DNA of 64,000 nt from Halopseudomonas oceani (GTDB lineage: Bacteria > Pseudomonadota > Gammaproteobacteria > Pseudomonadales > Pseudomonadaceae), in NCBI RefSeq assembly GCF_002903165.1, contig NZ_PPSK01000004.1:248001-312000 (forward strand). Direction: 5' to 3'. Shown here one piece after another: positions 43,440 through 52,227 of the stretch (its first letter is position 1; the number at the start of each line of letters is the position of its first letter). A program made the translations under genes and the position numbers. Under the pieces are notes generated by a model, which was given only the letters and a program-made list of their open reading frames with translations, was not told where the DNA came from and did no database searches.

Positions 43440-44846
43440 TTCTCCTCGCATCGCAACAATTTCATCGGCCATCCGCTCCAGCCCGGCGTAGAGTTCGGCA
43501 TCGGCTCGGGTGATATTAATCCGCAGACAGTCACGATACTTACCTGAGGCCGAAAACAGCACACCGGGTGCAACCTGAACGCCGCGCAGACGCAACCTTT
43601 CGTTCAAGCGCACGCAATCCAACCCCTTCAGCTCTATCCACAACACGAAGCCGCCTTGCGGGCGGCTGACGGCACAGTCAGCCGGCAACAGTGCATGAAT
43701 CCAGCCCAGAATCCGGTCAAGGTTGCGCTGGTAAGTGCGTACGACCTGGCGCAGATGGCGTTCGTAATAGCCTTGTTCGACAAACTCGGCGACGGCCAGC
43801 TGCGGCACCGTGGCCGTTGCCCCCGTCGAGACATATTTCATGTGCAGGGCCTGGTCCCGGTGGCGACCGGGGGCAATCCAGCCCAGTCGCAACGACGGTA
43901 TCAGGGTCTTTGAGAAGCCGCTGCAGAGCAGCACTCGGCCATCGTCATCCCACGACTTGATCGTTCTCGGCCGCGGCGCAGTATAGGCCAGGTCACCGTA
44001 GACATCGTCTTCAACGATGGCCACATCAAAGCGCTGAGCCAATGCCACCAACGCCCGCTTGCGGGCATCAGGCATGGTGTAGCCGAGCGGATTGTTGTGC
44101 GTAGGTGTCACCTGGATCGCCTTGATTGGCCACTGCTCGAGCGCCAGTTCAAGCGCCTCCAGGCTGATACCGGTTTGCGGGTCGGTCGGCAACTCCAGCG
44201 CTTTGAGTCCGCATGCCTTAAGCGTCTGCATACTGCCGTAGAAGCTGGGGGAGTCAACGGCAACTACATCACCGGGCCTGGTGAGCGTGCGGATGGCTAT
44301 CGACAGGGCCTCCTGGCAGCCAGAGGTGATCACGATGTCATCCTCGTGCAGCACCGTGCCCGAAGCGCCAGCCAAGCGGGCCAGCTGCCGGCGCAACAGC
44401 GGACTGCCCAGCAGCGAGTCGTAATTGTCCTGCTCGGAGCTGGGCCGCTGGTACAGTCGTGACAGCCCCCTGCGCAGGGCCTTGAGCGTGTCAGCGGTCG
44501 TATCCGGCGAGCCGCCACCGAGCAGCAGGCAACCCTGCTCCTGCGCCTCATTGACCAGGGCCAGCACCTGATCCCACTGCGATACTTCCAGCGGCTGCTG
44601 CGCCGGGCGGCTCACTGCCGGTAGCGTACCGGGGCGGTTGCGCGCCAACGCAAAATACCCAGATTTTGGACGAGCAGCTACCCACCCCGCCGCCTCAAGC
44701 TCCGCGTAGGCGGTCTGTACTGTCGATACACTGACCGCAAACTCCGTACACAGATCACGAATCGACGGCAGACGGTCACCCGGCTGATAAAACCCGTGCT
44801 CAAGCCGCCGACGCAGCGCTTGGGCAACCTGTTCATAGCGCTTCAC
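43422..44846 (-). CDS. MocR-type PLP-dependent transcriptional regulator, second copy
   Basis: Regulator of 474 residues: GntR winged helix (about 1-70; YEQVAQALRRRLEHGFYQPGDRLPSIRDL as motif PGDRLPSIRDL; VSVSTVQTAYAELEAAGW) and aminotransferase domain with LCSGFSKTLIPSLRLGW around the PLP lysine. Start is GTG 44846, six bases after GGAGGGG; the longer open frame lacks a site. Divergent from the DUF1127 gene, with repeated ATCTGTAT motifs between them that are probably its operator. Effector unknown. Confidence 0.92.
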   Translation of the reverse strand: MKRYEQVAQALRRRLEHGFYQPGDRLPSIRDLCTEFAVSVSTVQTAYAELEAAGWVAARPKSGYFALARNRPGTLPAVSRPAQQPLEVSQWDQVLALVNEAQEQGCLLLGGGSPDTTADTLKALRRGLSRLYQRPSSEQDNYDSLLGSPLLRRQLARLAGASGTVLHEDDIVITSGCQEALSIAIRTLTRPGDVVAVDSPSFYGSMQTLKACGLKALELPTDPQTGISLEALELALEQWPIKAIQVTPTHNNPLGYTMPDARKRALVALAQRFDVAIVEDDVYGDLAYTAPRPRTIKSWDDDGRVLLCSGFSKTLIPSLRLGWIAPGRHRDQALHMKYVSTGATATVPQLAVAEFVEQGYYERHLRQVVRTYQRNLDRILGWIHALLPADCAVSRPQGGFVLWIELKGLDCVRLNERLRLRGVQVAPGVLFSASGKYRDCLRINITRADAELYAGLERMADEIVAMRGEQQASE

Positions 44847-44875
44847 TACAGCCCCTCCAAAACTCGACAAAACCA

Positions 44876-44961
44876 ATACAGATAAACTTGAAAAAGGCAA
44901 TACAGCGCGCGCAGGCGCCACATCTGTATCGACAAAAAGATTAAATCTACATCTGTATCGA
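44876..44961. promoter_or_regulatory. Putative MocR operator: ACATCTGTATCGA direct repeats
   Basis: The 13-mer ACATCTGTATCGA occurs twice without mismatch (44920-44932 and 44949-44961), 29 bases apart, and an inverted copy of the core (ATACAGAT) lies at 44876-44883. The set fills the gap between the divergent MocR and DUF1127 genes. Confidence 0.65.
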
Positions 44962-45011
44962 TTTTACTGCCAGCGCCAATATAGGTCATCGCACCTTTCG
45001 GAGAGTTGACC

Positions 45012-45221
45012 ATGACCACAGGATTGCTTCAGCAACTGCGGACTGCACTGCGCCGCCGGCGCACCTGCCGCCAGCTGTTGCGGCTGGACGATCGCATGCT
45101 GGCGGATGTCGGTCAGAGCCGCGCCGAACTCGAGCACGAGTTAACGCGCCCGCTGCTGACATTGCGACGCAACCGCAGCGCAAAATGCCGTACTGCCCCT
45201 TACCATAAACGGTTGAATTGA
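45012..45221 (+). CDS. DUF1127 domain small protein
   Basis: Protein of 69 residues with the DUF1127 core LLRLDDRMLADVGQSRAELEHEL, a short basic helix pair found in YjiS-like proteins. Some DUF1127 proteins bind RNA and affect small-RNA turnover or phosphate/carbon metabolism in Agrobacterium and Rhodobacter. GGAGAG precedes ATG 45012. Probably regulated by the divergent MocR gene, a common pairing. Confidence 0.85.
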   Translation: MTTGLLQQLRTALRRRRTCRQLLRLDDRMLADVGQSRAELEHELTRPLLTLRRNRSAKCRTAPYHKRLN

Positions 45222-45257
45222 GTAGGCTCCACGCTTTCACCAAGCCGGGCCGCCGAT

Positions 45258-46073
45258 ATGCAAGACACTCCCAACTCCGATCTCAGCAGTCGCTATGAAC
45301 TAGCCTGCCAACTGGCGCGTGAGGCAGCACAGCGAGGGCTTCGGCTATACCGTCAGCGCGATTTGCTGGCAGTCGAGCACAAGGGCGGCTTCAGCCAGGA
45401 TGTCGTCAGTGCTGCCGACCGCGAGCTGGAAATGTTCATCCGTGCCGAACTGATGAAGGCGTTCCCCGCCGATGGGTTTGTCGGCGAGGAGACTGGCGCA
45501 GAGCGACTGGATGCGCGCTGCGTCTGGGTCATCGACCCAATCGACGGCACCGCCTGCTTCCTGCATGGCCTGCACAACTGGTGTGTCTCCATTGGCCTGC
45601 TGGTCGATGGCGTGCCCTGCATAGGGGCGGTCGCCGATCCCAACCACGACGAACTGTTCCATGGCGGTCGCGGCTTCGGCGCCTGGGTCAACGATCAACC
45701 GCTGAGGGTGAGTGAAGCGCAGGACCTGCGCGCAGGCCTACTTGGCGTCGGTACCTTCTACGCCGAGGGCAAGCAGCATTTCATGCCGTTTCTGGGCAGA
45801 CTACTGGATGCGGGCGGGATGTTCCTGCGCAACGGCTCTGGTGCGCTGATGACGGCCTATGTGGCAGCGGGACGACTACTCGGCTACTACGAGACCTGCC
45901 TGAAAAGCTGGGACTGCGTCGCCGGCCTGGCGCTGCTGGCCGAGTCCGGCGGACGCAGTAACAACTTCCTGCGCGGTGATGGGCTGCTCAACGGCAACCC
46001 CTACCTGGTCGCCTGCCCCGGTGTCTATGATCAGGTTGCCGCGATGATCGGGCCGTCGCTGGACGCAGACTAG
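45258..46073 (+). CDS. Inositol monophosphatase family protein
   Basis: Magnesium-dependent phosphatase fold of 271 residues with the family motifs FVGEETG, WVIDPIDGTACFLHGL and the C-terminal LKSWDCVAGLALLAESGG. The metal-binding Glu, Asp, Asp and distal Asp are present, so it is probably active. Substrate may be an inositol phosphate, another sugar phosphate or 3'-phosphoadenosine compounds. Lies 36 bases after DUF1127 on the same strand. Confidence 0.92.
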   Translation: MQDTPNSDLSSRYELACQLAREAAQRGLRLYRQRDLLAVEHKGGFSQDVVSAADRELEMFIRAELMKAFPADGFVGEETGAERLDARCVWVIDPIDGTACFLHGLHNWCVSIGLLVDGVPCIGAVADPNHDELFHGGRGFGAWVNDQPLRVSEAQDLRAGLLGVGTFYAEGKQHFMPFLGRLLDAGGMFLRNGSGALMTAYVAAGRLLGYYETCLKSWDCVAGLALLAESGGRSNNFLRGDGLLNGNPYLVACPGVYDQVAAMIGPSLDAD

Positions 46074-46077
46074 ACCG

Positions 46078-47166
46078 TCAAGTGAGCAGGTCAGCCTGTG
46101 CAGGGTCAACCTCTCCCGACACCGCTTGCTCCACCCGGTTACGGCCTTGCGCCTTGCCACGATAAAGCGCCCGATCGGCACGAGCAATCGCGCTACTGAA
46201 GCTCTCCTGCTCATCCAACTGGCTGATGCCGACACACAGGGTGACCTGCAAACCAGGCTGCAGATCACTCCAGTCAAGCGCTTGTACCGCAGCACGAATG
46301 CGCTCTGCGGCTGCAACAGCCTGGATTGGGTCGGTTTCCGGCATGACCAACAGAAACTCTTCCCCGCCCCAGCGACCGACGAAATCCTGTTCTCTCCCCT
46401 GGGTATGCAGCAGCTCAGCCACCCGCTCCAGAACCCGATCACCCAACTCATGACCGTGCTGATCGTTGATCTCCTTGAAATGATCAAGATCCATGAGCAT
46501 CAGGCTCAGATTGCCGGGTTCGCGATGCTCACGGGCCAGCAACTTTTCGGTCAGCGCGACCATATGGCGACGGTTGAACAGGCCCGTCAGCGGGTCGGTG
46601 GTCGCCATGCGCGCCAGCCGGCGGTGCGCGCGGGTGACCGTTACCACGTAGTACATGGTCAGGTAGGCGAACATCAGGAAGACGACAGTGAAATTGAAGA
46701 TGTTCACGTACAGCAACGCTTTGGGCGCTATCGGTTGCAGCGGCTCTACAAACCACATCAACACATACATGCCGACGTAATAGGCCCACAGGCAGATTGC
46801 GAAAATCCAGGCGCTGCGTCGGTGCATGCTGGCAAACAACGCGGGGATGAACATCAACAGGAAGTAATGGAAGCCGCTGTCCCAGCCAATCAGCAGGGTA
46901 CCCAGCGCAGCATGCACCAGTACCTCAATCCGAATCAGCATGACGGCCAGGTAGTTACGACGTCGGCGGAATGCCTGATAGGCGTAGACATACATGGCTA
47001 CGCTGATGACGTTAACCCAGGCAAGAATCGGTGATCCGAGCCAGAGAAAAATCAGGAAAAAGCAAATGTCGACCGCTCCGGCCAACTGGCAACAGCGCAT
47101 AGACAGATCCCAGAACTCGGGACGCTGCTCACTGCGGTGAATATCCGCCTTATTCTTATCTGGCAT
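46078..47166 (-). CDS. Membrane diguanylate cyclase (GGDEF)
   Basis: Protein of 362 residues with about six hydrophobic helices (about 25-180) of a membrane sensor and a C-terminal GGDEF domain (about 185-345) carrying the active signature GGEEF in VGRWGGEEFLLVMP, plus DPLTGLFNRRHM and LMLMDLDHFKEIND. It should make c-di-GMP. An RxxD inhibitory site is not evident upstream of GGEEF. Convergent with the inositol-phosphatase gene. Confidence 0.93.
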   Translation of the reverse strand: MPDKNKADIHRSEQRPEFWDLSMRCCQLAGAVDICFFLIFLWLGSPILAWVNVISVAMYVYAYQAFRRRRNYLAVMLIRIEVLVHAALGTLLIGWDSGFHYFLLMFIPALFASMHRRSAWIFAICLWAYYVGMYVLMWFVEPLQPIAPKALLYVNIFNFTVVFLMFAYLTMYYVVTVTRAHRRLARMATTDPLTGLFNRRHMVALTEKLLAREHREPGNLSLMLMDLDHFKEINDQHGHELGDRVLERVAELLHTQGREQDFVGRWGGEEFLLVMPETDPIQAVAAAERIRAAVQALDWSDLQPGLQVTLCVGISQLDEQESFSSAIARADRALYRGKAQGRNRVEQAVSGEVDPAQADLLT

Positions 47167-47317
47167 GCCTGGTTGTTCTCTCCTGAACCCGCTGACGTGA
47201 TGGAAATGACAACTGACGCAAGGGCGCTGCTCCCTGGGCCCTGGCTAACACCAAGCTCTCATCGTGCGATCAGGCCCCCTATATCGGCAACCATGCGAAT
47301 AAGATTAGCATTTGCTC

Positions 47318-47351
47318 CAAAAACGAAACAGGCCGCCCGAAGGCGGCCTGT
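47318..47351 (-). terminator. Intrinsic terminator after mmsA-like gene
   Basis: CAGGCCGCC / GGCGGCCTG, a 9-base stem followed on the minus strand by TTTCGTTTTT. It lies 15 bases past the stop codon of the dehydrogenase gene. Confidence 0.9.
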
Positions 47352-47365
47352 GGACGAACGGTCAA

Positions 47366-48862
47366 TCAGCCATTACTGGGGAAGGCAAACTGCGCAGCCT
47401 CATGGCTCGCGCGCTTGGGCCAGCGCTGGGTAACGGCCTTACGGCGGGTGTAAAAACGTACTCCGTCAGGGCCATAGGCATGCAGGTCACCAAACAGCGA
47501 TCGCTTCCAGCCGCCAAAGCTGTGGTAGGCAACCGGCACCGGCAGCGGCACGTTGACGCCAACCATGCCGACTTCGATCTCGTCGCAGAACAGCCGCGCG
47601 GATTCTCCGTCACGGGTAAAGATGCAGGTACCGTTACCGTATTCGTGCTCATTGATCAGTTGCATGGCCTCTTCCAGGCTGTTCACCCGCACCACACACA
47701 GCACCGGGCCAAAGATCTCTTCCTGATAGATGCGCATCTCCGGAGTCACGCGGTCAAACAGGCAGCCACCAAGGAAGAAGCCCTGCTCGTGGCCGTCGAT
47801 GCTCAGCCCGCGACCATCAACCACCAGCTCGGCACCGGCTTTAAGGCCATCTTCAACATAGCCGGTGACCTTGTCCAGATGCTGACCGGTAACCAGCGGT
47901 CCCATATCCAGACCGCAGGTGGTGCCTGGACCGACCTTCAGTGCCTTGATCTGCGGTACCAGTTTCTCGACCAGTGCATCGGCAATCTGATCACCCACAC
48001 AAACCGCCACTGAAATCGCCATGCAGCGCTCGCCACACGAACCGTAGGCCGCGCCCATCAGTGCATTGACGGCGTTGTCCAAGTCAGCGTCGGGCATCAG
48101 TACGGCGTGATTCTTGGCACCGCCGAGCGCCTGCACGCGCTTACCGCGCTTGGTGCCTTCAGCGTAGATATATTCGGCAATCGGAGTCGAGCCAACAAAG
48201 CTCAGCGCCTTGACCTCGGGCGCGGCAATCAGCGCATCGACTGCCTGCTTGTCGCCATGAACGACGTTCAGCACGCCCTTGGGCAGACCGGCCTGATGCA
48301 ACAGTTCAGCGATGAACAGCGTTGAGCTCGGATCACGCTCGGACGGCTTGAGGATGAAGCAGTTGCCGCAGACGATGGCCAGCGGGTACATCCACAGCGG
48401 CACCATGGCCGGGAAGTTGAACGGGGTGATGCCGGCAACCACGCCAACCGGCTGAAAGTCGCTCCAGGCATCGATATCCGGACCGACGTTGCGGCTGTAT
48501 TCGCCCTTGAGAACTTCCGGGGCGGCGCAGGCGTATTCAACGTTTTCAATACCGCGCTTGAGTTCGCCGATGGCATCCTCAATGGTTTTGCCATGCTCGG
48601 CACTGATCATCTCGGCGATGGCGTTTTCATTCTCTTCCAGCAACTGCTTGAAGCGGAACATGATCTGCGCACGCTTGGCCGCCGGAGTACGGCGCCAGGC
48701 AGGGAATGCAGTTTTGGCCGAGTCGATGGCCTGCTGGATGACGGCATCATCTGCCAGCGGTACCTGACCACTGACCGCGCCGGTGGACGGGTTGAACACA
48801 TCGGCGCTGCGGCCAGTACCAGCCACCGGATGGCCGTCAATCAAGTGGGTAACGTTGGTCAT
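47366..48862 (-). CDS. mmsA: CoA-acylating methylmalonate/malonate-semialdehyde dehydrogenase
   Basis: Aldehyde dehydrogenase of 498 residues, MmsA type. Visible are FNFPAMVPLWMYPLAIVCGN, KPSERDPSSTL, FVGSTPIAEYIYAEGTKRGK (NAD site), and the catalytic cysteine in SCGERCMAISVAV. It converts malonate semialdehyde (from beta-alanine) or methylmalonate semialdehyde to acetyl- or propionyl-CoA. Its partner upstream is the beta-alanine transaminase gene, so a BauC-like role in beta-alanine catabolism is likely. The start ATG is 54 bases after the transaminase gene's stop. Confidence 0.94.
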   Translation of the reverse strand: MTNVTHLIDGHPVAGTGRSADVFNPSTGAVSGQVPLADDAVIQQAIDSAKTAFPAWRRTPAAKRAQIMFRFKQLLEENENAIAEMISAEHGKTIEDAIGELKRGIENVEYACAAPEVLKGEYSRNVGPDIDAWSDFQPVGVVAGITPFNFPAMVPLWMYPLAIVCGNCFILKPSERDPSSTLFIAELLHQAGLPKGVLNVVHGDKQAVDALIAAPEVKALSFVGSTPIAEYIYAEGTKRGKRVQALGGAKNHAVLMPDADLDNAVNALMGAAYGSCGERCMAISVAVCVGDQIADALVEKLVPQIKALKVGPGTTCGLDMGPLVTGQHLDKVTGYVEDGLKAGAELVVDGRGLSIDGHEQGFFLGGCLFDRVTPEMRIYQEEIFGPVLCVVRVNSLEEAMQLINEHEYGNGTCIFTRDGESARLFCDEIEVGMVGVNVPLPVPVAYHSFGGWKRSLFGDLHAYGPDGVRFYTRRKAVTQRWPKRASHEAAQFAFPSNG

Positions 48863-48916
48863 AATTTGCTCCTGAGAAACATGGCGCTGCCCACGGCGCA
48901 GGCAGCCGTAAAATGA

Positions 48917-50257
48917 TCAGTCCAGCGTGTTCAACACACTGCCCACGGCATCAAACAGACGATCCAGATCCTCTGGCCGCGCATTGAAGGTTGGCCCGAA
49001 CTGCAGAGTATCGCCCCCAAAGCGCACATAAAAGCCTGCTTTCCACAGCGCCATGCCAGCTTCGAAGGGGCGAATGGTCGGATCGGTGCCGCGCGGCGCC
49101 AGCTGAATCGCGCCCGCCAGACCGCAGTTACGAATGTCCAATACGTGACTCGCGCCCTGCAGGCCATGCAATGTACGCTCGAAGTGTGGTGCCAGCTCGG
49201 CAGCCTGTTGCACCAGAGCGTCGTCTTCGAGCAGCTTCAGCGTCGCCAGCCCGGCAGCGCAGGCCACCGGATGCGCCGAATAGGTGTAGCCGTGACCGAA
49301 CTCGACCGCGTGCTCCGGGGCATTCTGCTGCATGAAGGTGTTGTAGATCTCGCTGGTTGCAACCACCGCCCCCATTGGAATGGCACCGTTGGTGATCTGC
49401 TTGGCCAGGTTCATGATGTCCGGGGTGACGCCAAAGTACTCGGCGCCGGTCCAGCAGCCAAGGCGACCAAAACCGGTGATGACCTCGTCAAAAATCAGCA
49501 GAATGTCATGCTGATCGCAAATTTCGCGCAGACGCTGCAGGTAGCCCTTGGGCGGTACGATGGCACCTGCCGAGCCTGACATCGGCTCGACGATGACCGC
49601 CGCGATATTGGAGGCGTCATGCAGCTCGATCAGCTTGAGCATCTCGTTTGCCAGCTCGACACCGCCGGTCTCGGCCATTCCGCGGGTAAACGCCATGCCC
49701 GGTTGCAGGGTGTGCGGCAGATGATCGGCTTCCATCAACTGGCCGAACATCTTGCGGTTGCCGCCAATACCGCCAAGGCTGGTGCCGGCGATGTTGACGC
49801 CATGATAGCCACGGGCGCGACCAATCATCCGCGCCTTGTTCGGCTGACCTTTCAGGCGCCAGTAGGCACGCGCCATCTTCACCGCCGTGTCGGCACACTC
49901 GGAGCCGGAGTTGGTAAAGAACACGTGGTTCAGATCACCCGGCAGCTTGGCAGCGATCTGCTCGGCCAGCTGGAACGACATCGGGTGGCCGAACTGGAAG
50001 CCGGGCGAGTAATCCATCGTCCCCAACTGCTGGGCTACCGCCTGCTGGATCTCGCTGCGCGAGTGTCCGGCACCGCAGGTCCAGAGCCCCGACAAGCTGT
50101 CGTATACCTGCCGTCCATCTGCGTCGGTCAACCAACTGCCCTTCGCCGCAACGATCAGGCGCGGGTCACGATGGAAGTTGCGGTTAGCTGAAAATGGCAT
50201 CCAGTGCGCATCCAGCTTGAGCTGGCTGGCGAGCTGTTGTGTGCTGTGATCCTGCAT
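48917..50257 (-). CDS. bauA: Beta-alanine:pyruvate transaminase (class III omega-transaminase)
   Basis: PLP-dependent aminotransferase of 446 residues closely fitting the BauA/omega-amino-acid:pyruvate group (HWMPFSANRNFHRDPRLI, SGLWTCGAGHSR, NSGSECADTAVKMARAYW, RARGYHGVNIAGTSLGGIGGN, IFDEVITGFGRLGCW, then the PLP lysine in NLAKQITNGAIPMGA). It moves the amino group of beta-alanine to pyruvate, giving malonate semialdehyde for the next enzyme. Divergent from the LysR gene at 50386, with a perfect dyad between them. Confidence 0.93.
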   Translation of the reverse strand: MQDHSTQQLASQLKLDAHWMPFSANRNFHRDPRLIVAAKGSWLTDADGRQVYDSLSGLWTCGAGHSRSEIQQAVAQQLGTMDYSPGFQFGHPMSFQLAEQIAAKLPGDLNHVFFTNSGSECADTAVKMARAYWRLKGQPNKARMIGRARGYHGVNIAGTSLGGIGGNRKMFGQLMEADHLPHTLQPGMAFTRGMAETGGVELANEMLKLIELHDASNIAAVIVEPMSGSAGAIVPPKGYLQRLREICDQHDILLIFDEVITGFGRLGCWTGAEYFGVTPDIMNLAKQITNGAIPMGAVVATSEIYNTFMQQNAPEHAVEFGHGYTYSAHPVACAAGLATLKLLEDDALVQQAAELAPHFERTLHGLQGASHVLDIRNCGLAGAIQLAPRGTDPTIRPFEAGMALWKAGFYVRFGGDTLQFGPTFNARPEDLDRLFDAVGSVLNTLD

Positions 50258-50332
50258 GCAGTTGCCTCACGGGAAATCGGCGAAGGGCGCGTCTGCGCCG
50301 GTGTTTTCAATGGACATACGTTGCCACAGCAA

Positions 50333-50364
50333 AAGGTATGATAAAACATGACTTTTCATACCTT
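50333..50364. promoter_or_regulatory. Perfect dyad between bauA and LysR gene (likely LysR operator)
   Basis: AAGGTATGA, 14 bases, TCATACCTT: perfect 9-base inverted repeat located 22 bases upstream of the LysR gene start and 76 bases upstream of bauA. The placement between divergent genes fits the main binding site of the LysR protein. Confidence 0.7.
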
Positions 50365-50385
50365 CAGTTTCGGAATGACTAAACA

Positions 50386-51315
50386 ATGAAATCCCGTCGC
50401 CCTGCCCCGCTTGCCCAACTATCAGATATTGATCTGCGCCTGCTGCGGGTGTTCCGCACCGTTGTCGAATGTGGCGGCTTTTCGGTCGCCGAAAGTGTGC
50501 TGGGCATCGGTCGCTCGGCGATCAGCCAGCAGATGAGCGACCTGGAGCAACGCCTGGGCCTGCGCCTGTGCCAGCGCGGGCGCGCCGGCTTTGCCATGAC
50601 CGAGGACGGCCGCGAGGTCTATCAGGCTGCACTGCAATTGTTCTCGGCAGTGGAAAATTTCCGTACCGAGGTCAACGGTCTGCACCAGCACCTGCGCGGC
50701 GAACTGAACATTGGCCTCACCGACAATCTGGTCACCATGCCGCACATGCGGGTTACTGACGCGCTCGCACGCCTGAAGACGCGCGGCCCGGACGTGCGCA
50801 TACAAATCAGTATGTCTGCGCCCGGTCAGGTCGAACAGGGCGTACTGGATGGTCGTCTCCACGTTGGCGTGATTCCGCAGGTCGGGGCGCTGTCCGGGCT
50901 TGAGTATCAACCGCTCTACAGCGAACGCGCCGAACTCTACTGCGCCGTTGGCCACCCCCTGTTCGAGCTGGAAGACAGCCAGCTGACACTGGAAGCACTG
51001 CGCCAGCACGACGCCATTTCGCCCAGCTTTCGTGTACCAGCGGAGGTTCAGGAGCAGTTCCAGGCGCTGCGCTGCACCGCCACCGCTTCGGATCGCGAGG
51101 GCATCGCGTTCCTGCTGCTGACCGGGCATTACATCGGCTACCTGCCGGACCACTATGCAGCCCAATGGGTTGCAAGCGGCCGCATGCGCGCACTTGATCC
51201 CGCTCGCTATCACTACGATCTGGTGCTGTCCGCGGTTACGCGCAAAGGCAGACGCCCTCACCTGGTGCTGGAGAGCTTCCTCGAGGCGCTCGCCGGCGAA
51301 GCTATCCCTACCTGA
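50386..51315 (+). CDS. LysR-family regulator (BauR-like by context)
   Basis: Regulator of 309 residues with N-terminal winged helix (LRVFRTVVECGGFSVAESVLGIGRSAISQQM, motif as SAISQQMSDLEQRLGLRLCQRGRAGF) and a periplasmic-binding-type effector domain. Divergent from bauA, and probably responds to beta-alanine or its transamination product. ATG 50386 is 21 bases downstream of the dyad. Confidence 0.9.
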   Translation: MKSRRPAPLAQLSDIDLRLLRVFRTVVECGGFSVAESVLGIGRSAISQQMSDLEQRLGLRLCQRGRAGFAMTEDGREVYQAALQLFSAVENFRTEVNGLHQHLRGELNIGLTDNLVTMPHMRVTDALARLKTRGPDVRIQISMSAPGQVEQGVLDGRLHVGVIPQVGALSGLEYQPLYSERAELYCAVGHPLFELEDSQLTLEALRQHDAISPSFRVPAEVQEQFQALRCTATASDREGIAFLLLTGHYIGYLPDHYAAQWVASGRMRALDPARYHYDLVLSAVTRKGRRPHLVLESFLEALAGEAIPT

Positions 51316-51368
51316 CCTCTCCGCCGACGGGAAAAAAGGCTTGACTCTTTTTAGATGATAAACGACAT

Positions 51369-51382
51369 TTAATTTAAATTAA
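51369..51382. promoter_or_regulatory. AT-only palindrome upstream of hydrolase gene
   Basis: TTAATTTAAATTAA, a perfect 14-base palindrome 27 bases before the start of the alpha/beta hydrolase gene, downstream of TTGACT (51341). It could be an operator or just an AT-rich promoter region. Confidence 0.3.
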
Positions 51383-51408
51383 TACCGTCATATAAAAGGA
51401 GCACCGCC

Positions 51409-52227
51409 ATGAGCAGTCCACACGTTAGCGCCGCCCCCTCCTCTGCGCTTGATAGCGCCTGCCGCGCGTTCAGCGTGCCGCAACGCATTCAGCCGAGCAG
51501 TCTGGAACGCTCGGTTCTTGCACAGGCACAACACAGCACCTTCCCCTATGTCGACGGTGACATCTCGGTCTGGAGTCTTGGCCTCGGCCCCCGCGTACTG
51601 CTGGTGCATGGCTGGGACAGTCGCGGCTCGCATCTGGCAGCCTTCGTCGAGCCGCTGCTGCGCGCTGGATTTGCTGTCACACTGTTTGATCTACCCGCGC
51701 ATGGCGACTCAGGCGGCAACCTGAGCAGCCCGGTGCACGCTGGCCGCGCACTGGCCGCACTAGCGGAACACCTTGGCGCTATTCACAGCGTGATCGCCCA
51801 CTCGCTGGGGTCTGCCGCAAGCCTCTGGGCCTTCGCTCATGGACTGAAGGTCAGCGCCAGCGTTCACCTCTCCGGCCCCTCCTCGCTCAGCCCGATGCTT
51901 CAACTACAGGCACTGGGGCATGGCCTCACCCTTGAAGAACAGGGCGAATTCAGCCGTTGGGTCGAGCAGCATATCGGCATCCCGCCAGCAGAGATGGATC
52001 TGCCAGCACTCAAGCACGGGCTGCAGCACCCGGCACTGATCATGCACGATCCGTCTGACCGGGTTGTGCCATTCGCGGCTTCCGCAGACCTGCACCGCCA
52101 CTGGACAGGCTCCGAACTGATCGAACTGGATGGTCTAGGCCACCGCCGAATCCTGACCGACCCTCAGGTGATTGCGCGCAGCTGCGCGCTGTTGAGCGGC
52201 ACCCACAAAGCCGGAATACAGCCATGA
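51409..52227 (+). CDS. Alpha/beta hydrolase
   Basis: Cytoplasmic serine hydrolase of 272 residues with LLVHGWDSRGSH (oxyanion region), the nucleophile elbow VIAHSLGSAAS (GxSxG-like, HSLGS), an aspartate in MHDPSDRVVP and a histidine in DGLGHRRIL. Substrate unknown. AGGAGC precedes ATG 51409. Its stop overlaps the start of the MFS gene (ATGA), which suggests joint expression. Confidence 0.88.
   Translation: MSSPHVSAAPSSALDSACRAFSVPQRIQPSSLERSVLAQAQHSTFPYVDGDISVWSLGLGPRVLLVHGWDSRGSHLAAFVEPLLRAGFAVTLFDLPAHGDSGGNLSSPVHAGRALAALAEHLGAIHSVIAHSLGSAASLWAFAHGLKVSASVHLSGPSSLSPMLQLQALGHGLTLEEQGEFSRWVEQHIGIPPAEMDLPALKHGLQHPALIMHDPSDRVVPFAASADLHRHWTGSELIELDGLGHRRILTDPQVIARSCALLSGTHKAGIQP

Noticed and set aside
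50310-50325. Sigma-54-like sequence TGGACATACGTTGCC near bauA
   Set aside because: The spacing between the GG and GC elements is one base short, which sigma-54 does not tolerate well.
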